Below, piece by piece: positions 38,951-46,938 of a DNA stretch of 64,000 nucleotides. The position numbers and the translations under genes were made by a program. This DNA is from Pseudomonas sp. PH1b (GTDB lineage Bacteria; Pseudomonadota; Gammaproteobacteria; Pseudomonadales; Pseudomonadaceae), in the NCBI RefSeq assembly GCF_000633395.1, contig NZ_AYMU01000008.1:62001-126000 (forward strand). The letters run 5' to 3'. The notes under the pieces are model-generated. The model had not been told where the DNA came from, made no database searches, and saw nothing but the letters and a program-made list of their open reading frames with translations. The stretch's first letter is position 1, and every line of letters begins with the position of its first letter.

Positions 38951-39840
38951 CAACGAGCTCCCCAGATAAATAGACCGCGCATGTGGGGCTTGTCCCCCGC
39001 GTTGTTGCGCACTTCGAACTCATGGCGTGGACCCTCCGGCAGGCGGTTCCACAGGGTCACCGCGGCCGGCAGGAAGATCGGCAGCTTGAACTCGCAGTGC
39101 AGTTGCGCCGCGACCAGCGGGTGCGGTGGCTGCTGGGCCGCCAGGGCCCGCCCCAGGGTCCACATGCCGTGGGCGATGGGCCGCCGGAATCCGAACAGTC
39201 GGGCGCCGAGCCAAGAGCTGTGGATCGGGTTGAAATCCCCACTGACCTGGGCAAAGCGCCGGCCCAGGTCGCTCCCCAGGCTCCAGCGCTGAGTGCGTAC
39301 CAGGGCCTGCTCGTCGAGATTCAGGGAGCTTTCCCAGGGCTCGCCGATGGGCCCGGCGACACCCCGCCGCAAGTACAGGCTGTCACTCTCCCAGACCAGG
39401 TCACCGCCACTGTGGACCCGGGTGGCAATGGACAAGGCCTGGCCCTTGGGATGGGCCAGCCAGCGTTCGGCGAACACTTCCAGGCGCAGGGCCTGGCCTT
39501 CTTCGAGCCTCTGGTACTGACGGATGCGATTGGCCAGGTGCACCATGCCGCTGGCCGGGTAGGGAAACCTGCGGTGGGTAAGCAGCAGCAGGTGCAGGGG
39601 GAACGCCAGGGTATGGGGAAATGCCAGGGGCACCCCGTGTTCCCGGCGAAACCCGCAGGCCTGGGCATAACGGGCAATGTCCCCAGCCTGCAGTTCCACC
39701 GCCGGGCGCACCAGGCGCTCGGCAGGCAGTGGTGGCGCAGCCTCGAGCTTGGGTTTGCGCAAGCTGCGGATGCCGTCGTAGAGCAATTGGCCCCGGGACG
39801 GCGGCGGTTCGATGATGCGGATCGCGGAATCGGCATTCAT
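38950..39840 (-). CDS. MaoC-like (R)-specific enoyl-CoA hydratase
   Basis: A 296-residue double-hotdog protein. The C-terminal domain carries the hydratase-2 motif FAQVSGDFNPIHSSWLGARLFGFRRPIAHGMW, with the Asp-x-Asn-x-x-His catalytic core. The N-terminal domain is a degenerate hotdog fold. It would hydrate trans-2-enoyl-CoA to (R)-3-hydroxyacyl-CoA. It starts 3 bases after the FabG-like stop. Pairing with the FabG-like gene gives the (R)-route of the middle steps, or a link to polyhydroxyalkanoate precursors. Confidence 0.87.
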   Translation of the reverse strand: MNADSAIRIIEPPPSRGQLLYDGIRSLRKPKLEAAPPLPAERLVRPAVELQAGDIARYAQACGFRREHGVPLAFPHTLAFPLHLLLLTHRRFPYPASGMVHLANRIRQYQRLEEGQALRLEVFAERWLAHPKGQALSIATRVHSGGDLVWESDSLYLRRGVAGPIGEPWESSLNLDEQALVRTQRWSLGSDLGRRFAQVSGDFNPIHSSWLGARLFGFRRPIAHGMWTLGRALAAQQPPHPLVAAQLHCEFKLPIFLPAAVTLWNRLPEGPRHEFEVRNNAGDKPHMRGLFIWGAR

Positions 39841-39843
39841 GGT

Positions 39844-41196
39844 TCAGGCTCCCAGCAGGCTTTGCCCGCAGACGCGGACCACTTGGCCATTGATCCCGCC
39901 GGAGGCCGGATGGGCCAGCCAGGCGATGGTCTCCGCCACGTCCACGGCCTGCCCGCCCTGGGACATGGAATTCATCCGCCGTCCCGCCTCGCGGATCATC
40001 AGCGGGATCTTCGCGGTCATCTGGGTTTCGATGAACCCCGGTGCCACGCCATTGACCGTGATCTGCTGGCGTGCCGCCAGCGGGGCCAGGCTCTGCACCA
40101 GGCCGATGACCCCGGCCTTGGAGGTCGCGTAGTTGCTTTGCCCGAGGTTGCCGGCGATCCCGGAAATCGACGAGACGCAGACAATCCGTCCACCCGGGTT
40201 CAGCCCCTGGCCCTCCAGCAGCGTCTGGCTGAGCAGCAGCGGCGCCTCCAGATTGACCGCCATGACCTTGCGCCAGGCGGCCTCGGTCATCTTCGCCAGG
40301 GTCTTGTCCAGGGTGATTCCGGCGTTGTGCACCACGATATCGAAGGCGCCGTGCTCACCGACGAACGCCAGCAAGCGCTGGCCGGCGTTGGCGGCGGTGA
40401 TGTCCAGGGCCAGGGCGCTGCCCCCCAGGCTGGCGGCGGCTTGTTGCAGCTCGGCCTCGCTCTGGGGAATATCCAGGCACACCACCTGGGCGCCTTCACG
40501 GGCCAGGACCTTGGCAATGGCCAGGCCAATGCCGCGGCAAGCCCCGGTGACCAGGGCGCGCCGGCCGCTGAGCGGCTGGTGCCAGTCCAGGTCCCTGGGC
40601 AGCTCCACCGGTTCGCCAATGCGCACCACCTGGCCCGAGACATAGGCCGAACGCCGGGACAGGAAGAACCGCAGACTGCTGTCCAGCTCGGCTTCGGCGC
40701 CGGGCTCGACGTACAGCAACTGCACGGTGATCGCCCGGCGCAACTCCTTGCCCAGGGAACGCACGAAGCCTTCCAGGGCGCGCTGAGCCACCGCCTGGGC
40801 GAGTTCCTTGCAGTGTTCCGGCGGCGTGCCCAGTACCAGCACCCGGCCGTGGGCGGTCAGACGCCGGACATTGGCATGGAAGAAGCGGTACAGCTCGTCG
40901 AGCTGGGCAATGTCCCCCAACCCGCTGGCGTCATACACCAGGCCCTGGACCTTCACCGTGGAAGGCGCAGTGATGCTGGCGGCCTGGGCCGCCACCGTGT
41001 CCGTGGCGGCGAAGATCCGTTGCAGCTCACCCAGCAGGCGCCCCTCGGGTGCCGCGGCGAGCACCACCGGGTTGACCAGTTGGCTGCCCTGCCCTTCGCG
41101 CTGACGTTGCAGCGGCATAGGTTGCGGCAGGCCGGTACGCTGGGCCAGCCAGCGGCCCCACCCGGAATTGACGAACGAAAGATAACCGTCAGACAT
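39844..41196 (-). CDS. High-molecular-weight FabG (3-oxoacyl-thioester reductase, FabG4-like)
   Basis: A 450-residue protein, almost twice normal FabG length. The N-terminal about 200 residues form a flavodoxin-like Rossmann domain without a nucleotide motif. The C-terminal ketoreductase has VTGACRGIGLAIAKVL (TGxxxGxG), HNAGITLDKTLAKM, Ser in VCVSSISGIAG and YATSK. This is the layout of HMw FabG4-type enzymes, which prefer NADH and CoA thioesters. In this operon it should interconvert (R)-3-hydroxyacyl- and 3-ketoacyl-CoA, between the MaoC hydratase and thiolase. Confidence 0.88.
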   Translation of the reverse strand: MSDGYLSFVNSGWGRWLAQRTGLPQPMPLQRQREGQGSQLVNPVVLAAAPEGRLLGELQRIFAATDTVAAQAASITAPSTVKVQGLVYDASGLGDIAQLDELYRFFHANVRRLTAHGRVLVLGTPPEHCKELAQAVAQRALEGFVRSLGKELRRAITVQLLYVEPGAEAELDSSLRFFLSRRSAYVSGQVVRIGEPVELPRDLDWHQPLSGRRALVTGACRGIGLAIAKVLAREGAQVVCLDIPQSEAELQQAAASLGGSALALDITAANAGQRLLAFVGEHGAFDIVVHNAGITLDKTLAKMTEAAWRKVMAVNLEAPLLLSQTLLEGQGLNPGGRIVCVSSISGIAGNLGQSNYATSKAGVIGLVQSLAPLAARQQITVNGVAPGFIETQMTAKIPLMIREAGRRMNSMSQGGQAVDVAETIAWLAHPASGGINGQVVRVCGQSLLGA

Positions 41197-41226
41197 AAAG
41201 AGATCCCGATCAAAACCAGTAGAAGG

Positions 41227-43776
41227 TCAATAGGCCGAATCGCTGGCCGTCACCGCGTCTTCGCTGCTGGCCGCGCGTTTGCGCGAGGCCGGCTTGGCGC
41301 TCTGCTCGAGGTGCGCCTGACGCTGTTGCAGGGCTTCCAGCAGACCGAAGTCCTGCGGGAAGTCGTCGACCTGGATCGCGTGATCACCGTACTCCACATA
41401 CCGGCCCAGCAACTCGTCCTCGTCCTGGCTGATCAGTTGCAGTTCCAGGGCCTTGACCCGCCAGATCACGAACGCCTCGCGGGAGATCGGCAGCGGCGCC
41501 AGGGTGCCCTGCTTGATCGCCGGCTTGAGCCGTGCCTCGATCAGGTCCACCTGGGGCTGCAGACGGAACGCCAGTTCGCCATAGGCCAGCTTGTCGATGT
41601 CCGGCTGTGGCATGTAGGAGTCTGCCAGCAGGCGATCGCGGGTCGGGCCCGGGGTCTGCACCAGCTCGGCGACTTCGGCCAGCAAGCGGTCGGAGGGTTT
41701 GTGCTGGGGAATGCCCAGGGGGAAGCTCAGGCCGCGAATGATGCGCGCCGCCGCCCGGGACGGATAATTGTCCAGCACCTCGGCCAGGGCTTCATGCGCC
41801 CGCAGCAGGCAGTCCTGGGCTGACCAGTGCACCAGCGGCAGGTCGCTCTGGGGACGGCCATCGTCCTCGAATCGCTTCAGCACGCAGGACAGGATGTACA
41901 GCTGGGACAGGATGTCTCCCAGGCGCCCGGTGATGCTTTCCTTGCGCTTGAGGGCACCGCCCAGCACGCCCATGGAAATGTCCGAAGCCAGGGCCAGCAC
42001 CACCGATAGACGCTGGATCTGCCGGTAGTAAGGGGCCAGGGCCTTGTCGGCCTTGGCCGGGGCCTTGATCAGGCGCCCGCCGCTGAGCCCATGCACCGCC
42101 GCACGTACGGTGTTGGCGAAGACAAAGCTGATGTGCCCGAACATCGCGCTGTCAAATTCCTCCAGGCCCTTGCGCCCGGTGTCGCGTGCCGCTTCCATTT
42201 CGCGGAACACATAGGGATGGCAACGAATCAGCCCCTGGCCGTAGATGATCAGGCAACGGGTCATGATGTTCGCGCCTTCCACGGTGATGGCGATCGGGCT
42301 TTGCTGGTAGGCCCGGGCCAGGAAGTTGTTGGGCCCCATGCAGATGCCCTTGCCGGCGACGATATCCATGCCGTCGTTGACGATGGCTCGGGCCCGTTCG
42401 GTGACGTGGTACTTGGCAATGGCCGAGATCACCGAAGGTTTTTCTCCGGCATCCAGGGACGCCACCGAGACCTTGCGCACTGCATCGCAGGCATACAGGT
42501 GCCCGGCCATGCGCGCCACGGGCGCCTGTACCCCTTCGAACTTGCCGATGGGCAGGCCGAACTGCTTGCGCATCGCCGCATAGGCGGTGGTGCCGCGTAC
42601 CGCGACCTTGCCCATGCCGACGTTGGCCGAAGGCAGGGAAATTGCCCGCCCGGCTGCCAGGCACTCCATCAGCATGCGCCAGCCGTTGCCCACCTGGTCA
42701 CCTCCGCCGATCACCCATTGCAGTGGGATGAACACGTCCTTGCCGGTGGTCGGGCCGTTCTGGAACACCGCGTTCAGCGGCCAGTGGCGGCGCCCGGTGT
42801 TGACGCCCGGATGGCTCGTGGGGATCAGCGCGCAGGTGATGCCCAGGCTGCCCTTGCTGCCCAGCAGGCCGTCCGGGTCCTCGGCGCGAAACGCCAGGCC
42901 GAGCACGGTGGCGATCGGCCCCAGGGTGATGTAGCGCTTGTCCCAGGTGACGCGAAAACCCAACACTTCCTGGCCTTCGAACTGGCCTTTGCAGACCACC
43001 CCGACATCGGGAATCGCCCCGGCGTCGGAGCCGGCATAGGGGCTGGTCAGGGCAAAGCACGGGATGTCTTCACCCCGGGCCAGGCGCGGCAGGTAGTGCT
43101 GGCGCTGGGCCTCGGTGCCGTAGTGCAGCAACAGTTCGGCCGGGCCCAGGGAGTTGGGCACCATCACCGAGATCGCCGCCGCCGAGCAACGGGTGGAAAG
43201 CTTCATCACCACCTGGGAGTGGGCGTAGTGGGAGAAGCCTTTGCCACCGTACTGCTTGGGAATGATCATGCCCAGGAAGCCGGCGTCCTTGGTGTACTGC
43301 CAGGCCTTGGGCGACAGGTCCTGCCAGACCTGGGTGGTTTCCCAGTCGTTGGCCATGTCGCACAGGGTTTCCACTTCATGGTCCATGAACGCCTGTTCTT
43401 CGGCGCTCAGGCTCGCGGGGGCCGAGTCCAGCAGGCGTGGCCAGTCGGGCTTGCCGCTGAACAGCTCGGCGTCCCACCAGACCGTGCCGGATTCGATGGC
43501 GGCGCGCTCGGTGTCGGACATGGCCGGCATGATCTTGCGAAACATCGCCAGGGCCCGGCGCGTGAGCAAGGCCCGGCGCAGGGGCTTGACGCTGAGCAGC
43601 GCCGCCGGCAGCAGCACCAGCAAGGTGCCGAGGGTCAGGCCCAGGGTTCCCGACAGGTTGAACACATACCCGGCCGCCAGCCAGGCCAGGCCGGCCGCCA
43701 GCCACAGGGCCGCAGTCGCCTGTCGGTAAGCCAGTGTGAGTGCGGCGGCGAATCCCGCCAATAACCAGACAATCAT
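41227..43776 (-). CDS. Acyl-CoA dehydrogenase (FadE-type)
   Basis: An 849-residue full-length FadE-type protein, first gene of the operon, with GAGAGG before ATG 43776. The N-terminus has two membrane helices (about 1-60). The acyl-CoA dehydrogenase core (about 100-500) includes ALTSPYAGSDAGAIPD and a FAD-contacting region near the QSPIAITVEGANIMTRCLIIYGQG block, which contains the catalytic-base-region Glu. A C-terminal DUF1974 domain follows. It introduces the 2,3-double bond in acyl-CoA at the membrane. A GAAAC-N6-GTTTC element lies 81-96 bases upstream. Confidence 0.93.
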   Translation of the reverse strand: MIVWLLAGFAAALTLAYRQATAALWLAAGLAWLAAGYVFNLSGTLGLTLGTLLVLLPAALLSVKPLRRALLTRRALAMFRKIMPAMSDTERAAIESGTVWWDAELFSGKPDWPRLLDSAPASLSAEEQAFMDHEVETLCDMANDWETTQVWQDLSPKAWQYTKDAGFLGMIIPKQYGGKGFSHYAHSQVVMKLSTRCSAAAISVMVPNSLGPAELLLHYGTEAQRQHYLPRLARGEDIPCFALTSPYAGSDAGAIPDVGVVCKGQFEGQEVLGFRVTWDKRYITLGPIATVLGLAFRAEDPDGLLGSKGSLGITCALIPTSHPGVNTGRRHWPLNAVFQNGPTTGKDVFIPLQWVIGGGDQVGNGWRMLMECLAAGRAISLPSANVGMGKVAVRGTTAYAAMRKQFGLPIGKFEGVQAPVARMAGHLYACDAVRKVSVASLDAGEKPSVISAIAKYHVTERARAIVNDGMDIVAGKGICMGPNNFLARAYQQSPIAITVEGANIMTRCLIIYGQGLIRCHPYVFREMEAARDTGRKGLEEFDSAMFGHISFVFANTVRAAVHGLSGGRLIKAPAKADKALAPYYRQIQRLSVVLALASDISMGVLGGALKRKESITGRLGDILSQLYILSCVLKRFEDDGRPQSDLPLVHWSAQDCLLRAHEALAEVLDNYPSRAAARIIRGLSFPLGIPQHKPSDRLLAEVAELVQTPGPTRDRLLADSYMPQPDIDKLAYGELAFRLQPQVDLIEARLKPAIKQGTLAPLPISREAFVIWRVKALELQLISQDEDELLGRYVEYGDHAIQVDDFPQDFGLLEALQQRQAHLEQSAKPASRKRAASSEDAVTASDSAY

Positions 43777-43856
43777 GGAATACCTCTCTTGTTCTAACGA
43801 GACGACGACTTGGAGCCTGGGCGTTGTGCCGGCCCCTCGAAGCTCACCCTACAAAG

Positions 43857-43872
43857 GAAACCGACGCGTTTC
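43857..43872. promoter_or_regulatory. Inverted repeat GAAAC-N6-GTTTC upstream of the fadE-type gene
   Basis: GAAAC-CGACGC-GTTTC is a 16-base inverted repeat 81-96 bases before the operon's first ATG. It resembles the PsrA box (G/C)AAAC-N2-4-GTTT(G/C) but with a six-base spacer, so the regulator is uncertain. Confidence 0.35.
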
Positions 43873-43991
43873 AAATTTTATTTTTAAATATTGTTTTGAG
43901 AGATTTCAGCAACGCACAACGGCCGAACGATGTCAGCCAGGGCTTGGGAAAATGGCGGGCCAAGACGGGTCCTGAGATGACCCGTCCCGCC

Positions 43992-44024
43992 GACGGCAGT
44001 AGCACAGTCCTTTGTACTGCCGTC
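43992..44024 (-). terminator. Strong hairpin downstream of the FadL gene
   Basis: GACGGCAGTA pairs perfectly with TACTGCCGTC (10 bp, loop 13 bases), 30-62 bases past the FadL stop at 44054 on the minus strand. No T-run follows on that strand, so it may be a processing or protective stem rather than an intrinsic terminator. Confidence 0.5.
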
Positions 44025-44053
44025 ATTTCGAGGGGTGGGTAAGGCGTTTACCC

Positions 44054-45469
44054 TCAGAAGTGATAAGTCGCGGAGAGACTCACCACCTCGCCCTTGGCGT
44101 CGACCTTGCCGTCCAGGCGAGAGCCGCCAAGACGATCCTGGTTCTGGGTCTGGATCCGGGCTTCCTTGACGAATTGCCGTGAGTAGGCGCCGTCGATGGT
44201 CAGCCCTGGAACCGCCTTGATGTCATAGCCGAAACCCAGCGAGGTGAACCAGCGATCGTTGTCCGGAATCCGCGGGTCACGGGTCGAGCCACGGGTCGGC
44301 GTCTGGTCGAAGGCCACACCGGCACGCAGTGTCAGCTGATCGGTGAAACGGTAATCGCCACCCACCGAGTACATCATCGAGTCCTTGTAGCGGTAGGGAA
44401 TCGAAATGAGGGTGTTGCCATCGGACTTGAGCGTCAGGTCCTTGAACGACGACCACTGCGTCCACAGGGCGCTGACACCCAGGGTGAAGCGATCATTGAA
44501 CACGTGTACCCAGTCGATCCCGGCGCTGGCCGGAATGTCCAGCTGAGCCGAGGCGTTGGCACCATCCGGGTACAGCTTGAGCCCCGGGTAGGCGATTTCC
44601 ACCAGGGACGGCCCCGAAGAGGAATCGGTGTAGGCCCGGCCCAAGTCGTCGGCGCGAATATTGTATTTGCCTTCCAGCTTGTTCTTGATCTTGGCGTGAT
44701 AGTTGACCCCCAGGGTGTCCCGTTCGGTGGGCTTCCAGGTCACCCCGGTAAACCAGCCGACGGAGGTGTTGTCCACCTTGACCCGCATCAGGTTGGAACC
44801 CACGCCTGAAGGCGCGCCCGGCAGCAGCGAGACCCCGGCGGCACCACTCAAGTTGAGGTTCTGACTGACAAAGCCATTGGTGTGTTGCAGGATCGCGCCC
44901 AGGCCGAGGGAGAATTGATCGTTGACCTTGAACGAGAAGGAACCGGAGACCCCCGCCGTTTCGATCTTGGTGTCCACCGCAAAGTCCTGCCCCTTCCAGC
45001 CGTTGTCCCAGGTGCTGCGCATGCCCATGGGAACCACCTGGCTCAGGCCAAAGGCAAAGCGATCATTGATCGGCATGACCAGGAAGCCGGTCGGCAGCCA
45101 GGCGGTAAAACCACCCTCGCCACCATTGCCTTCAAGAGGGGTCTGGGCGAAAGGGTCGTCGATCGGAGAACTGGACGCCGGATTGCCTTGATAGTCGTAG
45201 GCACTGCCCTTGTATTTCATCTTGATTCGCGCGTAGTCGACGGTCATCTGAGCCACGTTGTGATCGATGAACGCCATGGCCGCCGGGTTGTTGTAGGCCG
45301 CACTGGGATCATTCTTGAACAGCGAGCCGCCACCGAATGCCCGGCCCCAACCGGGGGTGCCATAGGTAGGAGTAGTAAAGCCGCCTGCTTGCACTGGTCC
45401 GGAACTGATCAAGCCACCCAGCACCGCCAGACCGACGACCACCTGGATCCTCTGTTTCTTATTATTCAT
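44054..45469 (-). CDS. Outer-membrane hydrocarbon/fatty-acid channel (FadL family)
   Basis: A 471-residue beta-barrel protein. AAGGAGT precedes ATG at 45469. Signal peptide (KKQRIQVVVGLAVLGGLISSG, cleaved after VQA). The FadL hallmark NPAA is in AAYNNPAAMAFI near the N-terminus, and the C-terminus ends in a barrel strand with terminal Phe (VSLSATYHF). The family passes long-chain fatty acids or hydrocarbons across the outer membrane. It lies between the beta-oxidation operon and the alkane hydroxylase cluster, so alkanes or their oxidation products are likely cargo. A perfect palindrome (45495-45506) lies just upstream. Confidence 0.92.
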   Translation of the reverse strand: MNNKKQRIQVVVGLAVLGGLISSGPVQAGGFTTPTYGTPGWGRAFGGGSLFKNDPSAAYNNPAAMAFIDHNVAQMTVDYARIKMKYKGSAYDYQGNPASSSPIDDPFAQTPLEGNGGEGGFTAWLPTGFLVMPINDRFAFGLSQVVPMGMRSTWDNGWKGQDFAVDTKIETAGVSGSFSFKVNDQFSLGLGAILQHTNGFVSQNLNLSGAAGVSLLPGAPSGVGSNLMRVKVDNTSVGWFTGVTWKPTERDTLGVNYHAKIKNKLEGKYNIRADDLGRAYTDSSSGPSLVEIAYPGLKLYPDGANASAQLDIPASAGIDWVHVFNDRFTLGVSALWTQWSSFKDLTLKSDGNTLISIPYRYKDSMMYSVGGDYRFTDQLTLRAGVAFDQTPTRGSTRDPRIPDNDRWFTSLGFGYDIKAVPGLTIDGAYSRQFVKEARIQTQNQDRLGGSRLDGKVDAKGEVVSLSATYHF

Positions 45470-45494
45470 GCCCCACTCCTTATTATTATCAACC

Positions 45495-45506
45495 GTGACC
45501 GGTCAC
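45495..45506. promoter_or_regulatory. 12-bp palindrome GTGACCGGTCAC before the FadL gene
   Basis: A perfect 12-base palindrome 26-37 bases upstream of the FadL start, just beyond the ribosome site, where a repressor could block transcription. No partner protein is identified. Confidence 0.4.
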
Positions 45507-45527
45507 CACCGATCCAGGGTGTTGCAA

Positions 45528-45558
45528 CAGGCGCCTCTGACGAGGCGCCTGTTTTTTT
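45528..45558 (+). terminator. Intrinsic terminator (plus-strand orientation)
   Basis: CAGGCGCCTC / GAGGCGCCTG, a 10-bp GC-rich stem with tetraloop TGAC, followed by seven T on the plus strand. Both neighbours (stop at 45594 and start at 45469) are on the minus strand. In that direction the stem is preceded by A's and followed by only two T's, so it may serve the 45594 gene less efficiently. Confidence 0.7.
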
Positions 45559-45593
45559 CAGCAAGTGATCAACAGGCTGAAGTCACATCAACT

Positions 45594-46085
45594 TCATGGA
45601 GTAACGGTGAAGGCTGGGCTTGGGTTGACGCTCAGAGCAGTGATTTTGCAGCTGCCGACAGTTTGCGCCGAAGGAATGCTCAGGGTGTTGGTCGCGTTGT
45701 TCCAGGTGGCGTTGATGGTCACCGGAGTGCTGCTGCAATTGGAGAGGATCTTGAAGTTGACGCCCGTTACAGTGCCGGCAGTAGCGCTGGAGGCAGTCAG
45801 GGTCCAAGGCAGGTTCAGCAGGACCGGCACGCTGCACAGGGAGTTGCTGCCGCTGACCGTGGCACCGGTGATCGCAGCACTGGAGCCGTTGGCGGCCACG
45901 GTACCGGTGAAGTTGATGTTGCAGGTGACCGGCAGGCCGAACGAAGCAGGCGAAGATACCGCGATGGTACCCGGTGCCGAGAAGGTTGCCCCGGCAGGAG
46001 CGATGGTTGCAGCGCTGGCCAGCGACGCGGCGCCCATGCAGATAGCGAAAGAAGCTACGGATACCAGAGTCTTGATGCTTTGCAT
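45594..46085 (-). CDS. Small secreted protein, PraB-like (alkane oxidation activator family), copy 1
   Basis: A 163-residue exported protein. ATG at 46085 has AGGAAA upstream, and a Sec signal peptide runs to about residue 26 (IKTLVSVASFAICMGAAS.., cleaved after ASA). The mature part begins ATIAPAGATFSAPGTI and is rich in Thr, Ser, Ala and beta-prone residues with four cysteines. It aligns along its length with the protein at 46290: shared (A)xIxPAxxxFxAxGxI start, LPWxLxA, GxxxGxxxx, C..T..xTWNN and a GxCxIxxxS near the end. Pseudomonad proteins of this size beside alkane genes have been named PraB, reported to stimulate n-alkane oxidation. That name is from memory of the family and context. 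Confidence 0.65.
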   Translation of the reverse strand: MQSIKTLVSVASFAICMGAASLASAATIAPAGATFSAPGTIAVSSPASFGLPVTCNINFTGTVAANGSSAAITGATVSGSNSLCSVPVLLNLPWTLTASSATAGTVTGVNFKILSNCSSTPVTINATWNNATNTLSIPSAQTVGSCKITALSVNPSPAFTVTP

Positions 46086-46118
46086 TGTTGTTTTCCTCAA
46101 GATTTAGGCAACAGGCAG

Positions 46119-46150
46119 TTGCCAGGGGGTTATCAGCCTTGCCAGGGGGT
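46119..46150. repeat. Direct repeat TTGCCAGGGGGT x2, 20-bp period
   Basis: TTGCCAGGGGGT occurs at 46119-46130 and 46139-46150, two helical turns apart, 34-65 bases upstream of the first PraB-like gene (ATG 46085). It is a possible activator site or the trace of a small duplication. Confidence 0.4.
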
Positions 46151-46289
46151 CGATGACGCCATCGGCTCTCGGACTCGACCGAATTCGGTGCTGGAGCACG
46201 CTAGGGCGATACCGACCCGGTTTGAACCACCGGTGCTTGCGCAATCAATCGCAGTTTCATCAGCGTCCCTCCATGGATTCTGTAGTGCT

Positions 46290-46781
46290 TCAGGGTGCGA
46301 CCCGAAACGTGGGCGGCATCTGGATCGATACGGTCTTGATGGTGCAGCCACCGTCAAGGCTGACCTGGGCCGCCTCGAGTTTCCCGGTGCTGTTGTTCCA
46401 TGAGCCTTCGGCGGTGGTCGGCCCGCAGTCACCGCCCACCAGGGGCGCGTGCACGGTGACCTGGATGCCGGACATGGCACCACTGGTTTCATCCTTGGCG
46501 ATCAGTTTCCAGGGCAGGTGGGTGGCTTCGACCTGGCCGCACTTGAGGCCGCCGCTGAAGTCGACCTTCTCGACGCTGGCGAAACTGCCATCGGCACTGA
46601 CCTTGCCGCTGACCTGGATGGTGCAGTCGGCATTGATGATGCTCTTGGCAAAGCTGATGGGGCCCTTGGCGGTGAACTCGCTGTTGGCCGGTTCGATGCG
46701 CGCGGCATCGGCAGCGCCCATCAGCGATACCCCCACCAGGACCACGAACAGACGGGCAGCGAACAAAGGTGAGATAGACAT
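46290..46781 (-). CDS. Small secreted protein, PraB-like (alkane oxidation activator family), copy 2
   Basis: A 163-residue exported protein, the same length as its paralogue at 45594. AAGGAAG lies about 6 bases before ATG 46781. Signal peptide (FAARLFVVLVGVSLMGA, cleaved after ADA) precedes RIEPANSEFTAKGPISF. Four cysteines are in the mature part (ADCTIQV, LKCGQV, GDCGPT, GGCTIK), matching the pattern of the sister protein. It lies between the alkane hydroxylase gene and the sister gene on the same strand. Function by family memory is stimulation of alkane oxidation or hydrocarbon contact at the cell surface; not shown by sequence. Confidence 0.62.
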   Translation of the reverse strand: MSISPLFAARLFVVLVGVSLMGAADAARIEPANSEFTAKGPISFAKSIINADCTIQVSGKVSADGSFASVEKVDFSGGLKCGQVEATHLPWKLIAKDETSGAMSGIQVTVHAPLVGGDCGPTTAEGSWNNSTGKLEAAQVSLDGGCTIKTVSIQMPPTFRVAP

Positions 46782-46847
46782 CCGTGACTTCCTTACAGTT
46801 GCTTATTGTTGTTGTCGGTCAACCTGCTTAAGGACTTCTGTGTTGCT

Positions 46848-46918
46848 CTGCTCACACTTCAAGCGGGGGAATCGCCGGCGAACACCGCAGGTTCACGAGC
46901 ACTTGAAGTGGTGAGCAG
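46848..46918 (-). terminator. Long imperfect inverted repeat after the alkane hydroxylase gene
   Basis: CTGCTCACACTTCAAG at 46848-46863 pairs with CTTGAAGTGGTGAGCAG at 46902-46918: 16 base pairs with a single-base bulge and a 38-base loop. It begins 21 bases past the alkB stop on the minus strand, without a T-run. It may end or stabilise the alkB transcript. Confidence 0.5.
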
Positions 46919-46938
46919 TACGACTAAAGAGCGGTGTC

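Noticed and set aside
38983..41823. 946-residue plus-strand open frame opposite the FabG/MaoC region
   Set aside because: It runs antisense through three well-supported genes with clear motifs. Its translation is low-complexity Gly/Arg/Gln-rich, as expected from GC-rich antisense frames.
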